Positions 27,334 to 35,412 of a DNA stretch of 64,000 bases are shown piece after piece. The notes beneath the pieces were generated by a model, which was not told where the DNA came from, made no database searches, and was given only the letters and a program-made list of their open reading frames with translations. The stretch's first letter is position 1. The number at the start of each line of letters is the position of its first letter. Origin of the DNA: Paracoccaceae bacterium (GTDB lineage Bacteria > Pseudomonadota > Alphaproteobacteria > Rhodobacterales > Rhodobacteraceae); contig NVUX02000038.1 of NCBI GenBank assembly GCA_002402045.2, positions 1 through 64,000 on the forward strand, in the 5' to 3' direction. A program made the position numbers and the translations under genes.

Positions 27334-28368
27334 TCACATGCCGTTTGCAGAAATCAGCGCCCGCGCGCGGGTTAGCAGGTCTGCGCCGTCAATGTCTTTG
27401 GCGGCCATTTCAGCCAACCAGCGGTCAATCACCGGCTGCGCAGCGGCTTCCCATGTGGCAAGGTCGTCGCCCTCAATGGTCACAATGGTATTGCCCCGAT
27501 CCGTGGCCACAGCGCGGCCAGCCGCGTCAGCGTCTTGCATCACTTTGCCCGCATTGGCCGAGAATTCAGCACCCGACAGTCCGTCCAGTATTTCCTGCAA
27601 ATCGGCTGGCATTGCGTCATATGAGTCCTGATTCATAATCAGCACAAAAGCCGCAGTGTAAAGTGTCCGCTCGCCCACAAACTCAGTGTGCGCGTTGGTC
27701 AGTTCAGCGATTTTCAGCGCCTTGGTCACTTCCCACGGAATCACGGTGCCATCAATCACGCCTTTGGCGAGGTTTTCCGGCAGGGCTGGCACAGGCATAC
27801 CAATCGGCGTTGCGCCCAGCTCTCCAAGCAAATCATTGATCACACGGGTTGGCCCGCGCAGTTTCAGCCCGTCCATATCCTCAATGCTCTCGACCGCATC
27901 ACCATTTACGTGGATAACCCCGGGGCCGTGCACCCAAGCGCCCAGCATATGGAAATCGGCAAAATCCTCATCGGCCATGTCGCTTTCATACATGTCCCAA
28001 TAAGCGCGCGAGGTTGCTTCGGCGTTGGTCATCATAAATGGCAACTCAAAAACCTCAACGCGCGGAAAGCGGCCCGGCGTATATCCCGGAAGGGTCCAGG
28101 CGATATCAACCACGCCATCGGCGACTTGGTCCATCAGCTGCGGCGGGGTGCCGCCCAGCGCCATTGCAGAGTAAACCTCAATTTTGATACGCCCACCGGA
28201 GGCTTCGCCCACGGCTTCCGCCCACGGAATCAAAATCTGTGCAGGCACGGTGGCTTGCGGCGGCAAGAACTGGTGCATCCGCAAGGTAACTTCCTGCGCC
28301 AAAGCTGGCACGCCGCTGGCCATAAGCGCCGCCATCAGGCCCGCTTTCAAAAATGTGCGTTTTTTCAT
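27334..28368 (-). CDS. TRAP transporter substrate-binding protein (DctP family), orphan
   Basis: A 344-residue periplasmic solute receptor of the DctP family. The signal peptide (MKKRTFLKAGLMAALMAS...ALAQ) is followed by LRMHQFLPPQATVPAQ, the GGTPPQLMDQVADGVVDIAW segment, and the ligand-pocket region LRGPTRVINDLLGELGA with its carboxylate-binding arginine. The start at 28368 has AGGGAG upstream. No TRAP membrane subunits (DctQ/DctM) are in the window, so it must pair with subunits elsewhere or be an orphan. The ligand is probably an organic acid. It is divergent from gcvT. Confidence 0.88.
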   Translation of the reverse strand: MKKRTFLKAGLMAALMASGVPALAQEVTLRMHQFLPPQATVPAQILIPWAEAVGEASGGRIKIEVYSAMALGGTPPQLMDQVADGVVDIAWTLPGYTPGRFPRVEVFELPFMMTNAEATSRAYWDMYESDMADEDFADFHMLGAWVHGPGVIHVNGDAVESIEDMDGLKLRGPTRVINDLLGELGATPIGMPVPALPENLAKGVIDGTVIPWEVTKALKIAELTNAHTEFVGERTLYTAAFVLIMNQDSYDAMPADLQEILDGLSGAEFSANAGKVMQDADAAGRAVATDRGNTIVTIEGDDLATWEAAAQPVIDRWLAEMAAKDIDGADLLTRARALISANGM

Positions 28369-28492
28369 ACTCTTCTCCCTTCGCGCCGAAGCGCGGATAT
28401 TATGATTGGTCTTTTTCGACCCATTCATCATGGGGCAGAAATTCTTTTCGATCAATGGCTAGATTTTACTGGAAATACAGGGAAAGCCCGCG

Positions 28493-28514
28493 TATGTTTC
28501 CGATAGGAAACATA
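28493..28514. promoter_or_regulatory. Perfect palindrome upstream of gcvT
   Basis: Nine-base arms TATGTTTCC and GGAAACATA around the spacer GATA, about 40 bases before the gcvT start in the divergent TRAP-gcvT intergenic region. A perfect 22-bp dyad here is a strong candidate operator for the glycine cleavage operon or the TRAP gene, or both. No glycine riboswitch is apparent in the short leader. Confidence 0.65.
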
Positions 28515-28552
28515 GTAGACTAACGTATACTGATTCACATAAAGGTGGCATT

Positions 28553-29638
28553 ATGAGCGAACCCCGTAAAACCCCGCTATATGAACTGCACGTCGAGCTA
28601 GGCGGCAAAATGGTTGATTTTGCTGGCTGGATGATGCCAGTAAACTATGAGGCTGGCGTAGCTGCCGAGCATAAGCAGTGCCGCGAAAAGGCCGCCCTGT
28701 TTGATGTATCCCATATGGGGCAGGTTGAGCTGTATGGCAAAGATATCGCTGCCAAGCTCGAAACGCTCTGCCCATCCTCCTTCGGAAAACTGCCGATCGG
28801 CAAGGCCCGTTATACGTTTTTCACCAACCCGCAGGGCGGCATTATGGACGATCTGATCGTCGCAGCCACCGAAGACGGATTTTTTCTGGTCGTGAACGCC
28901 TCAATGCGGGCGCAAGATGTGGCGCACCTAAAAACTCTTGATCTTGAGGTTCGTGAAATTGATCGCTCGCTCATTGCCATTCAAGGGCCTGCGGCCGAAG
29001 CTGTTGTGGCCGCCCTCGTGCCGGCTGCGGCTGATCTAAAGTTCATGGAAACCAGCGTGTTTGACCTGCTGGGGGCCGAGTGCCGCATCGCGCGCCTTGG
29101 CTACACCGGAGAAGACGGTTACGAGATTTCACTTCCCATTGAGCGCGCCATAGAAATCACGCGCAAATTTCTGGAGCATCCAGATTTGGAGCTGGCGGGC
29201 CTTGGTGCGCGCGACAGCCTGCGCCTTGAAGCTGGCCTCTGCCTTTATGGCAATGATATCGACAACGACACCTCCCCCGTGGAGGCCAACCTGAATTGGG
29301 CCATGCAGAAAAAACGCCGCATCGAGGGTGGATTTCCGGGCGCAGACCGCATTTTGCGCGAGCTGGCAGACGGGCCATCCCGCAAGCTGGTTGGCATCAA
29401 ACCTGAGGGCCGCGCCCCTGCGCGCCGTGGCGTTGAGGTGGCTGACGAAGCTGGCAACATCATCGGCAGCGTCACCTCTGGCGGCTTTGGCCCCACATAT
29501 GGCGGCCCTGTTTCCATGGGCTATGTCAGCGCAGAACACGCCGCTGAAGGCACCTCCGTTAACCTTATCATCCGGGGCAAACCACGCCCTGCCACCATCA
29601 TCAAACTGCCCTTCGTGGCACAAAATTACAAACGCTAG
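28553..29638 (+). CDS. gcvT: Glycine cleavage system T protein (aminomethyltransferase)
   Basis: Folate-dependent T protein that releases ammonia from the aminomethyl-lipoyl group of GcvH and forms 5,10-methylene-tetrahydrofolate. 361 residues, typical length. It contains the VDFAGWMMPVNY N-terminal motif, LFDVSHMGQ, the RLGYTGEDGYEI segment, GARDSLRLEAGLCLYG with its conserved Arg/Glu, and the C-terminal barrel (GFGPTYGGPVSMGYV). AAAGGTGG precedes the ATG. It heads gcvT-gcvH-gcvP, 12 bases before gcvH. Confidence 0.96.
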   Translation: MSEPRKTPLYELHVELGGKMVDFAGWMMPVNYEAGVAAEHKQCREKAALFDVSHMGQVELYGKDIAAKLETLCPSSFGKLPIGKARYTFFTNPQGGIMDDLIVAATEDGFFLVVNASMRAQDVAHLKTLDLEVREIDRSLIAIQGPAAEAVVAALVPAAADLKFMETSVFDLLGAECRIARLGYTGEDGYEISLPIERAIEITRKFLEHPDLELAGLGARDSLRLEAGLCLYGNDIDNDTSPVEANLNWAMQKKRRIEGGFPGADRILRELADGPSRKLVGIKPEGRAPARRGVEVADEAGNIIGSVTSGGFGPTYGGPVSMGYVSAEHAAEGTSVNLIIRGKPRPATIIKLPFVAQNYKR

Positions 29639-29650
29639 AAAGGGTTTATC

Positions 29651-30016
29651 ATGACCACCTATTACACCGAAGAGCACGAATGGCTTGAAGTTGAGGGCGA
29701 CACCGCCACGCTGGGCATTACAAAGCACGCCGCCGAAGCCCTTGGCGAAGTGGTGTTCGTTGAGCTGCAAGAAGCCGGCGAGACCTATGATAAAGACGAC
29801 GAAATCGGCGTTGTGGAAAGCGTAAAAGCCGCCTCTGAGCTTTTCGCCCCGCTGGCGATGGAAGTTTTGGAAGCCAATGGCGCTTTGGAAGACAACCCCG
29901 GCATGGTCAATGAAGACCCTGAGGGCAACGCTTGGTTTTACAAGATCAAAATCAGCGACCCTGCCGAGCTGGAAAACCTGCTTGACGTAAACGCCTATAA
30001 AGCCCTGATCGACTAA
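29651..30016 (+). CDS. gcvH: Glycine cleavage system H protein
   Basis: Lipoyl carrier protein of the glycine cleavage complex, 121 residues. The lipoylated lysine is in ESVKAASELFAP (about residue 58), with the LGDVVFVELP-like strand (LGEVVFVELQEAG) before it and the C-terminal helix NAYKALID. AAGGGTT precedes its ATG. It is separated from gcvP by a 51-base spacer containing a perfect hairpin. Confidence 0.96.
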   Translation: MTTYYTEEHEWLEVEGDTATLGITKHAAEALGEVVFVELQEAGETYDKDDEIGVVESVKAASELFAPLAMEVLEANGALEDNPGMVNEDPEGNAWFYKIKISDPAELENLLDVNAYKALID

Positions 30017-30022
30017 CACCTC

Positions 30023-30047
30023 GCGCCGAAAGCCCTGCTTTCGGCGC
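30023..30047 (+). other. Perfect hairpin in the gcvH-gcvP spacer
   Basis: Eleven-base arms GCGCCGAAAGC and GCTTTCGGCGC with a three-base loop lie between gcvH and gcvP. The sequence after the stem is CCCCTTTG, not a real T-run, so full termination is unlikely. It may act as a partial terminator or as an mRNA processing and stability element that lets the small carrier be made in excess of the large decarboxylase. Confidence 0.6.
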
Positions 30048-30067
30048 CCCTTTGCCGGAGCCTGCCC

Positions 30068-32914
30068 ATGACCTTCGAGATCACGCAATACCAGCCCTAT
30101 GATTTTGCCAACCGCCGCCATATCGGCCCCTCGCCCATCGAAATGGACGAGATGCTCAAGGTGCTCGGGGTAGATAGCCTCGACGCGCTGATCGACGAAA
30201 CCATTCCGGACAGCATCCGGCAGGGAAGCCCGCTTAACATTGGCAGCGGCATGACAGAGCGCGATGTGCTGCACCACATGGAGGCCGTGATCGGCCAAAA
30301 CAAAGTGCTGACCTCGCTGATTGGCCAAGGCTATCATGGCACCATGACCCCGCCGGTTATCCAGCGCAATATTCTTGAAAACCCCGCATGGTATACCGCT
30401 TACACGCCTTATCAGCCCGAAATCGCACAAGGCCGCCTTGAGGCCCTGCTCAACTTCCAAACCATGGTGAGCGATCTTACCGGCCTGCCCGTCGCCAATG
30501 CCTCGCTGCTTGATGAAGCCACGGCAGCGGCCGAAGCCATGACCATGGCCAAGCGCGGCAGCAAATCCAAAGCCAACGCCTTTTTTGTAGATGAAAACTG
30601 CCATCCGCAAACCATTGAAGTGATCAAAACTCGCGCCGAGCCGCTGGGCATTGAGGTGATCGTCGCGAGCCCCGAGCTGGACATGGACGCCACCAAAGTG
30701 TTTGGCGCGATCTTCCAATACCCTGGCACCTATGGCCGCGTGCGTGATTTCAGCCCCTGCATCACAGAGCTGCACGCCAACAAAGCCATCGCCATTATGG
30801 CCTGTGATATCCTCGCCCTGTGCCTGCTGAGAAGCCCCGGTGAAATGGGCGCGGATATCGCTATCGGCACCACCCAGCGCTTTGGCGTGCCCATGGGATA
30901 CGGCGGCCCGCACGCCGCTTACATGGCGACCACAGATAAGCTCAAGCGCTCCATGCCGGGCCGTATTATCGGCGTTTCGATAGATGCCCGTGGCAACAAA
31001 GCCTACCGCCTCGCGCTGCAAACCCGCGAGCAGCATATTCGCCGTGAAAAGGCCAACTCCAATGTGTGTACCGCACAAGCGCTGTTGGCCGTTATGGCCT
31101 CAATGTATGCGGTTTTTTACGGCCCCCATGGCCTGAAAGCGATCGCGCAATCCGTGCACCGCAAAACATCGCGTTTGGCAAAAGGTCTTGAGAGCCTCGG
31201 CTTCAAAATTGAGCCTGAAGTGTTTTTTGATACCATCACGGTGAATGTCGGCGCGCTGCAAGGCGTGATTTTAAAAGCCGCGGTGAATGAGGGCATTAAC
31301 CTGCGCCAAATCGACAAAGACCGGATAGGCATTTCGCTCGACGAGCAAACCTACCCCGAAACCATTGAGGCCGTTTGGCGAGCTTTTGGTGGCGATATGA
31401 AAGATGACAGCGCCAAGCATCGTGAGTACCGCCTGCCTGAAAACATGCTGCGCACTGACGAATACCTCACCCATCCGATTTTCCACATGAACCGCTCTGA
31501 GGCGGAAATGACCCGCTACATGCGCCGCTTGGCTGACCGCGACCTCGCGCTCGACCGCTCGATGATCCCGCTTGGGTCTTGCACCATGAAGCTCAATGCC
31601 ACGGCAGAAATGATTCCGCTCACATGGCCCGGTATTTCCAACCTGCATCCTTATGTGCCGCTGGACCAAGCCAAGGGCTATACCGCGCTCACCGAGCAGC
31701 TCATGGACCAGCTTTGCAAAATCACCGGCTATGACGCCATGTCGCTGCAGCCAAACTCTGGTGCACAGGGCGAATATGCGGGCCTGCTGACCATCCGCAA
31801 TTACCACACCTCGCGCGGCGAGGGTGATCGGCACGTGTGCTTGATTCCAAGCTCAGCCCACGGCACCAATCCCGCCTCGGCCCATATGGCCGGCTGGGAT
31901 GTGGTGGTGGTGAAAACAGCCGATAACGGCGATATTGACCTTGATGACTTCCGCACCAAAGCCGAAGCCGCGGGCGATAAACTTGCCGCCTGCATGATCA
32001 CTTATCCCTCCACCCACGGCGTGTTTGAGGAAACCGTGCGCGAAGTGTGTGAAATTACACACGGCCATGGTGGGCAGGTTTATATAGACGGCGCCAACAT
32101 GAACGCCATGGTTGGCCTCGTGCAACCCGGCAAAATCGGTGGTGATGTCAGCCACCTGAACCTACACAAAACCTTCGCCATTCCGCATGGCGGCGGCGGC
32201 CCTGGCATGGGGCCAATTGGTGTAGGCGCGCATCTTGCACCCTTCCTGCCGGGTGATCCGCAAGGCGGCGGCATTGGCCCTGTATCAGCGGCCCCCATGG
32301 GCAGTGCGTCTATCTTGGTGATAAGCTGGGCCTACCTGCTGCTGATGGGCAGCGAGGGCTTAACCCAAGCCACCAAAGTAGCTATTCTCAATGCGAACTA
32401 CATCGCCAAGCGGCTTGAAGGCGCTTACGATGTGCTGTTCAAATCCGAGATCGGCCGCGTGGCGCATGAGTGTATCCTCGATACCCGCCCGCTGAATGAC
32501 CGCTGCGGCGTGAGCGTCGACGACATTGCCAAGCGCCTGATGGATAGCGGCTTTCATGCCCCGACCATGAGCTGGCCCGTGACCGGCACCCTGATGGTGG
32601 AGCCAACGGAGAGCGAACCAAAAGCCGAGCTGGACCGCTTTATTGACGCCATGCTGGCCATCCGCGCCGAGGCACAGGAGATCGAGGACGGCAAAATCGC
32701 CTATGAGGACAGCCCCCTCCATCACGCGCCCCACACGGTCGAAGACCTCGTGGGCGACTGGGAGCGCGTTTACACCCGCGAGCAAGCTTGCTACCCCCCG
32801 GGTGCTTTTCGCGTAGACAAATACTGGCCACCGGTTAATCGCGTAGATAACGCATACGGTGACCGCAACCTGATCTGCACCTGCCCACCGCTGAGCGATT
32901 ACGCTGAAGATTAA
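30068..32914 (+). CDS. gcvP: Glycine dehydrogenase (decarboxylating), P protein
   Basis: PLP enzyme that decarboxylates glycine and loads the aminomethyl group onto GcvH. It is a single 948-residue chain (the fused alpha2 form, not split gcvPA/gcvPB). Features in order: N-terminal [10 protein letters not shown], the pseudo-active-site half (about residues 1-440), [12 protein letters not shown] (about 500), [13 protein letters not shown] (about 595), and the PLP lysine in [18 protein letters not shown] (about 703). The organisation is complete, so glycine can be split to CO2, NH3 and methylene-THF with an L protein encoded elsewhere. Confidence 0.97.
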   Translation: MTFEITQYQPYDFANRRHIGPSPIEMDEMLKVLGVDSLDALIDETIPDSIRQGSPLNIGSGMTERDVLHHMEAVIGQNKVLTSLIGQGYHGTMTPPVIQRNILENPAWYTAYTPYQPEIAQGRLEALLNFQTMVSDLTGLPVANASLLDEATAAAEAMTMAKRGSKSKANAFFVDENCHPQTIEVIKTRAEPLGIEVIVASPELDMDATKVFGAIFQYPGTYGRVRDFSPCITELHANKAIAIMACDILALCLLRSPGEMGADIAIGTTQRFGVPMGYGGPHAAYMATTDKLKRSMPGRIIGVSIDARGNKAYRLALQTREQHIRREKANSNVCTAQALLAVMASMYAVFYGPHGLKAIAQSVHRKTSRLAKGLESLGFKIEPEVFFDTITVNVGALQGVILKAAVNEGINLRQIDKDRIGISLDEQTYPETIEAVWRAFGGDMKDDSAKHREYRLPENMLRTDEYLTHPIFHMNRSEAEMTRYMRRLADRDLALDRSMIPLGSCTMKLNATAEMIPLTWPGISNLHPYVPLDQAKGYTALTEQLMDQLCKITGYDAMSLQPNSGAQGEYAGLLTIRNYHTSRGEGDRHVCLIPSSAHGTNPASAHMAGWDVVVVKTADNGDIDLDDFRTKAEAAGDKLAACMITYPSTHGVFEETVREVCEITHGHGGQVYIDGANMNAMVGLVQPGKIGGDVSHLNLHKTFAIPHGGGGPGMGPIGVGAHLAPFLPGDPQGGGIGPVSAAPMGSASILVISWAYLLLMGSEGLTQATKVAILNANYIAKRLEGAYDVLFKSEIGRVAHECILDTRPLNDRCGVSVDDIAKRLMDSGFHAPTMSWPVTGTLMVEPTESEPKAELDRFIDAMLAIRAEAQEIEDGKIAYEDSPLHHAPHTVEDLVGDWERVYTREQACYPPGAFRVDKYWPPVNRVDNAYGDRNLICTCPPLSDYAED

Positions 32915-32954
32915 ACCGGCCATGCCGGCGCCTTGGCAGCCATAATTCAAAGAG

Positions 32955-32982
32955 AAAGGCGGCACCAAGGTGCCGCCTTTTT
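32955..32982 (+). terminator. Rho-independent terminator of the gcv operon
   Basis: AAAGGCGGCACC and GGTGCCGCCTTTTT form a perfect stem with a two-base loop and a T-run, 40 bases after gcvP. The A-run on the other side lets it also serve the convergent YeeE/YedE gene. Confidence 0.9.
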
Positions 32983-33003
32983 GCATTTCACCAAGCTGGG
33001 GCT

Positions 33004-34098
33004 TTAAGCCGTCCACTCCATGATCTTCATGCCGACGATCCCGCCGATCACGAGGAAGGCAAACGTAATGAAAGACCCCATCGCGAGTGTAGACACGCCT
33101 GTCACGCCCTGCCCCAAAGTGCAACCCAGCGCCAACACACCACCAATACCCATCAAGGCAGCGCCAATAATATTGCGCGCCGTATCGGCTTCACCGTTAA
33201 AGGTACGCAACCGCGTATCGCGCTTAATTACCGAGCCAACAAAGCCGCCAAGCAGCGTGCCAAGCAGCACGGCCACGGGGAAGGCCATGGTATCAAACGC
33301 CGTGAAACGCATCAGGTAATCTAGTGTGGAGCCGGTGGGCTGCACGAAGGTCAGCGAGGTTAACGCCACAGGCACATCAGCAAAATCATCCTGTGCGAGG
33401 CCCGTAAGCACCCAGCCAGCCACGGCCAGCAGGCCGATGCTAACGCCTGCAAAAATATGTGTGGGCGAAGAGATGAACTTCTTGTTCAGGAACACATAGC
33501 CAAGCATCAGACCCGCCACGCCAATAAAGGCATAAAGGTTGGCACTCACGGCATCCAAGCCCGTAAGCTTGCTTAGGAGGTCTCCAAAGCCCTGCCCGGC
33601 CATACCGTAATCAGCAAGGTTTACAGTGCCAAGATCAACAAAAAGCACCCGCCATGGCCCAATCAGCCCACCGATTGTCATAAATGCGAAAATGCCAACG
33701 ATCACCAGTACCAGCAGCGCGCGCATATCACCCGAGCCCGCGCGCACGAGATTACGGCTCACACAGCCCGCCGAAAGCACCATGCCAATGCCAAAAATGA
33801 ACCCGCCGGTTACAAACCCTATCCACGTAAAATTTGGTGTTAGAAATATGCTATCCCCTGGGTTCATCACCCCCATTTTTTGGATCACAAAAACCCCGAC
33901 CACCGCCGTCGCCCCTGCCAACACCCAAGAGCGAAACCGCCGCCAATCACCAAAGTTCATAAAATCAGACACCGAGCCCATCGCACAAAAATTTGTCAGG
34001 TAAACGATCGCGCCCAGCAAGGTGCCGATCAACAAGCCGCCATACATCAAGTAGGCGTTGGGGTTATCCAATATCGAGTATCTAAGTCCGTCTAGCAT
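33004..34098 (-). CDS. YeeE/YedE-family sulfur-compound permease (TsuA-like)
   Basis: A 364-residue polytopic membrane protein with two repeated halves, like the thiosulfate transporter TsuA. Signature cysteine motifs are present: YLTNFCAMGSVSDF in the first helix pair, SAGCVSRNLVRAGSGD in the middle and ALGCTLGQGVTGVST near the C-terminus. The GCxxG-type motifs line the proposed sulfur-relay path. I use the ATG at 34098 (MLDGLRYSIL), with AGGGAG before it; the frame is open to 34158. It is divergent from dsrE2-tusA, and the pairing of a YeeE permease with TusA is well known. It most likely imports thiosulfate or another sulfane-sulfur compound to feed the Dsr pathway. Confidence 0.88.
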   Translation of the reverse strand: MLDGLRYSILDNPNAYLMYGGLLIGTLLGAIVYLTNFCAMGSVSDFMNFGDWRRFRSWVLAGATAVVGVFVIQKMGVMNPGDSIFLTPNFTWIGFVTGGFIFGIGMVLSAGCVSRNLVRAGSGDMRALLVLVIVGIFAFMTIGGLIGPWRVLFVDLGTVNLADYGMAGQGFGDLLSKLTGLDAVSANLYAFIGVAGLMLGYVFLNKKFISSPTHIFAGVSIGLLAVAGWVLTGLAQDDFADVPVALTSLTFVQPTGSTLDYLMRFTAFDTMAFPVAVLLGTLLGGFVGSVIKRDTRLRTFNGEADTARNIIGAALMGIGGVLALGCTLGQGVTGVSTLAMGSFITFAFLVIGGIVGMKIMEWTA

Positions 34099-34336
34099 TT
34101 CACGCTCCCTGTTGGTGATTCTAGCGCCATTTTCCGCGCCTGCTCTTTTGCTATCCACTGATAAACATTAGCATATATGATAATTTCTATGTAACGCAAA
34201 ACTATAAAATGCGCATATTGCCGCGTTCTCCTCAAATTTCCGTGCGTGCGACACCACATTTCTTGACGTCTGGATGTTTTTAGTATTCAATAATTCTAAT
34301 TTGTAAGTCTAGAGATCATAAACGGGAGTAGAAATC
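34099..34336. promoter_or_regulatory. Divergent promoter region between the YeeE/YedE and dsrE2 genes
   Basis: A 238-base AT-rich region that must hold promoters for both directions. A TTGACG (34263-34268) with TTCAAT seventeen bases later is a plausible promoter for dsrE2. Tandem ATTC elements (around 34287-34299) recall half-sites of ArsR-type sulfur regulators such as SqrR/BigR, but no clean ATTC-N8-GAAT dyad is visible. The regulator is not in the window. Confidence 0.4.
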
Positions 34337-34837
34337 ATGGCTGATGGAGATTTTGGCAACGCGAAGAGCATGTCGATTATCGTAACAAAAGGCTCGCTCG
34401 ACTGGGCATACCCGCCTTTCATTCTCGCCACGACCGCCGCCGCGATGGACCTTGACGTAACCATGTTTTTCACGTTTTACGGCCTGCCACTGCTCAACAA
34501 AAAGCTTGATTTGAAGATGACAACGCTGGGCAACCCCGCCATGAAAATGCCAATAGCTGGCATGCATATGGCGATGCCAAATATCGTTGCGGCCATGCCG
34601 GGTGTTGACCGTGGCGCCACCACAATGATGAAAAACCTGTTTAAGAAAAAAGGCGTGGCGTCTATCGAAGACCTCCGCGAGGCCGCTGTTGAATCTGACG
34701 TGCGGATGATTGCTTGCCAAATGACGCTGGACCTTTTCGAGATGGACCGCAAAGACATGATTGATGGCATCGAGCTGGGCGGCGCCGCCACCTATATAGA
34801 TGTTGCCACAAAATCTCATATTAACCTGTTTATATAA
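34337..34837 (+). CDS. DsrE2-type sulfur-trafficking protein
   Basis: A 166-residue DsrE/DsrF/DsrH-superfamily protein of the DsrE2 type. The N-terminal SMSIIVTKGSLDWAYPPFILA is the usual nucleotide-like loop of the fold. A conserved Met/Gly-rich hydrophobic stretch (about residues 70-95) suggests membrane association, and the single cysteine in RMIACQMTLDLF (about residue 125) is the likely persulfide site. Encoded directly before tusA (23-base gap), it should exchange sulfane sulfur with TusA, delivering it to DsrEFH and DsrC. The ribosome binding site CGGGAGTAG is good. Confidence 0.88.
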   Translation: MADGDFGNAKSMSIIVTKGSLDWAYPPFILATTAAAMDLDVTMFFTFYGLPLLNKKLDLKMTTLGNPAMKMPIAGMHMAMPNIVAAMPGVDRGATTMMKNLFKKKGVASIEDLREAAVESDVRMIACQMTLDLFEMDRKDMIDGIELGGAATYIDVATKSHINLFI

Positions 34838-34860
34838 CCACAAAAGAAAGGCTCACCGAT

Positions 34861-35085
34861 ATGGCTGACCAAACTCTTAACGCAGAAGGCCTGAACTGCC
34901 CGCTGCCCATCATCAAAGCCAAAAAGGCTCTCAAAGGTCTCGAAACCGGTCAAGTGCTCGAAGTGCGCACAACCGACCCCGGCTCAATTGCTGACTTTGC
35001 TGCATTTTGCAGCCAAACCGGCAATGAGCTTCTGAGCTCAAACACCGAAGGTAACATCTACCTGTTCGAGATCAAAAAGAGCTAA
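34861..35085 (+). CDS. tusA: Sulfur carrier protein TusA
   Basis: A 74-residue SirA/TusA-family sulfurtransferase with the conserved NCPLPIIKAKKAL motif (Cys13), which carries a persulfide. In sulfur oxidisers TusA is the central cytoplasmic sulfane-sulfur shuttle between rhodanese/DsrE2 and DsrE. AAAGGCTCACCGAT precedes its ATG. It is followed by a strong terminator, so dsrE2-tusA is a two-gene unit. Confidence 0.94.
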   Translation: MADQTLNAEGLNCPLPIIKAKKALKGLETGQVLEVRTTDPGSIADFAAFCSQTGNELLSSNTEGNIYLFEIKKS

Positions 35086-35104
35086 TCCAGTTTGGATTAT
35101 CCGA

Positions 35105-35136
35105 GAAAGCCTCGCCTTTTGGCGGGGCTTTTTTGC
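35105..35136 (+). terminator. Rho-independent terminator after tusA
   Basis: GAAAGCCTCGCC and GGCGGGGCTTTTTT form a stem (one G-T pair) with a short loop and a T-run, about 20 bases beyond the tusA stop. Confidence 0.88.
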
Positions 35137-35412
35137 TTGGGGCTGCGGTGTCTCGCCCCCCAATACGCTCTCCCGCCCGTCTGGCTCCGATTGGCAAGCA
35201 AATCGAACCCTCCCATTGGGCGTGGCCTCGCCTTCGGCTCGGTTGCGGCGCGTCAACCCTTTCACTTGCGGGAAAGATGTATTCGCGCCGCGCTGAAAAT
35301 ACTGTGCTTATGGCGCGTGCTGGAAGGGGGCTGAATTGCTGCTTTAGGGTATCACCAAAAACACTATGGTTGCAGCGAGGCGAGGTCCCGTGCGTAGCAG
35401 CGGATATGTGCC
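35137..35412. other. Non-coding gap between tusA and dsrN
   Basis: A 276-base GC-rich stretch between the tusA terminator and the convergent dsrN end. It contains GCCTCGCCTTCGGCTCGG-like inverted segments (around 35224-35242) that resemble dispersed intergenic repeats, but I see no second copy in this window. I recognise no RNA or protein gene. A minus-strand GGTTCGATTT recalls a tRNA T-loop, but no acceptor or anticodon arm can be built around it. Confidence 0.4.

Noticed and set aside
28369-28552. Possible glycine riboswitch upstream of gcvT
   Set aside because: The leader after the palindrome is only about 40 bases, with none of the conserved aptamer segments, too short for a tandem or single glycine aptamer.
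29129-31078. A 649-codon open frame on the minus strand across gcvT, gcvH and gcvP
   Set aside because: It lies antisense to three intact glycine cleavage genes and its translation has no domain signal. It is a by-product of codon bias in a GC-rich genome.
35160-35260. Possible tRNA because of a minus-strand GGTTCGATTT resembling a T-loop
   Set aside because: No acceptor stem, D-arm or anticodon arm can be paired at the required distances.
35038-35265. A 75-codon minus-strand frame overlapping the tusA end
   Set aside because: It runs through the tusA terminator and resembles a spurious frame over a GC-rich intergenic repeat.
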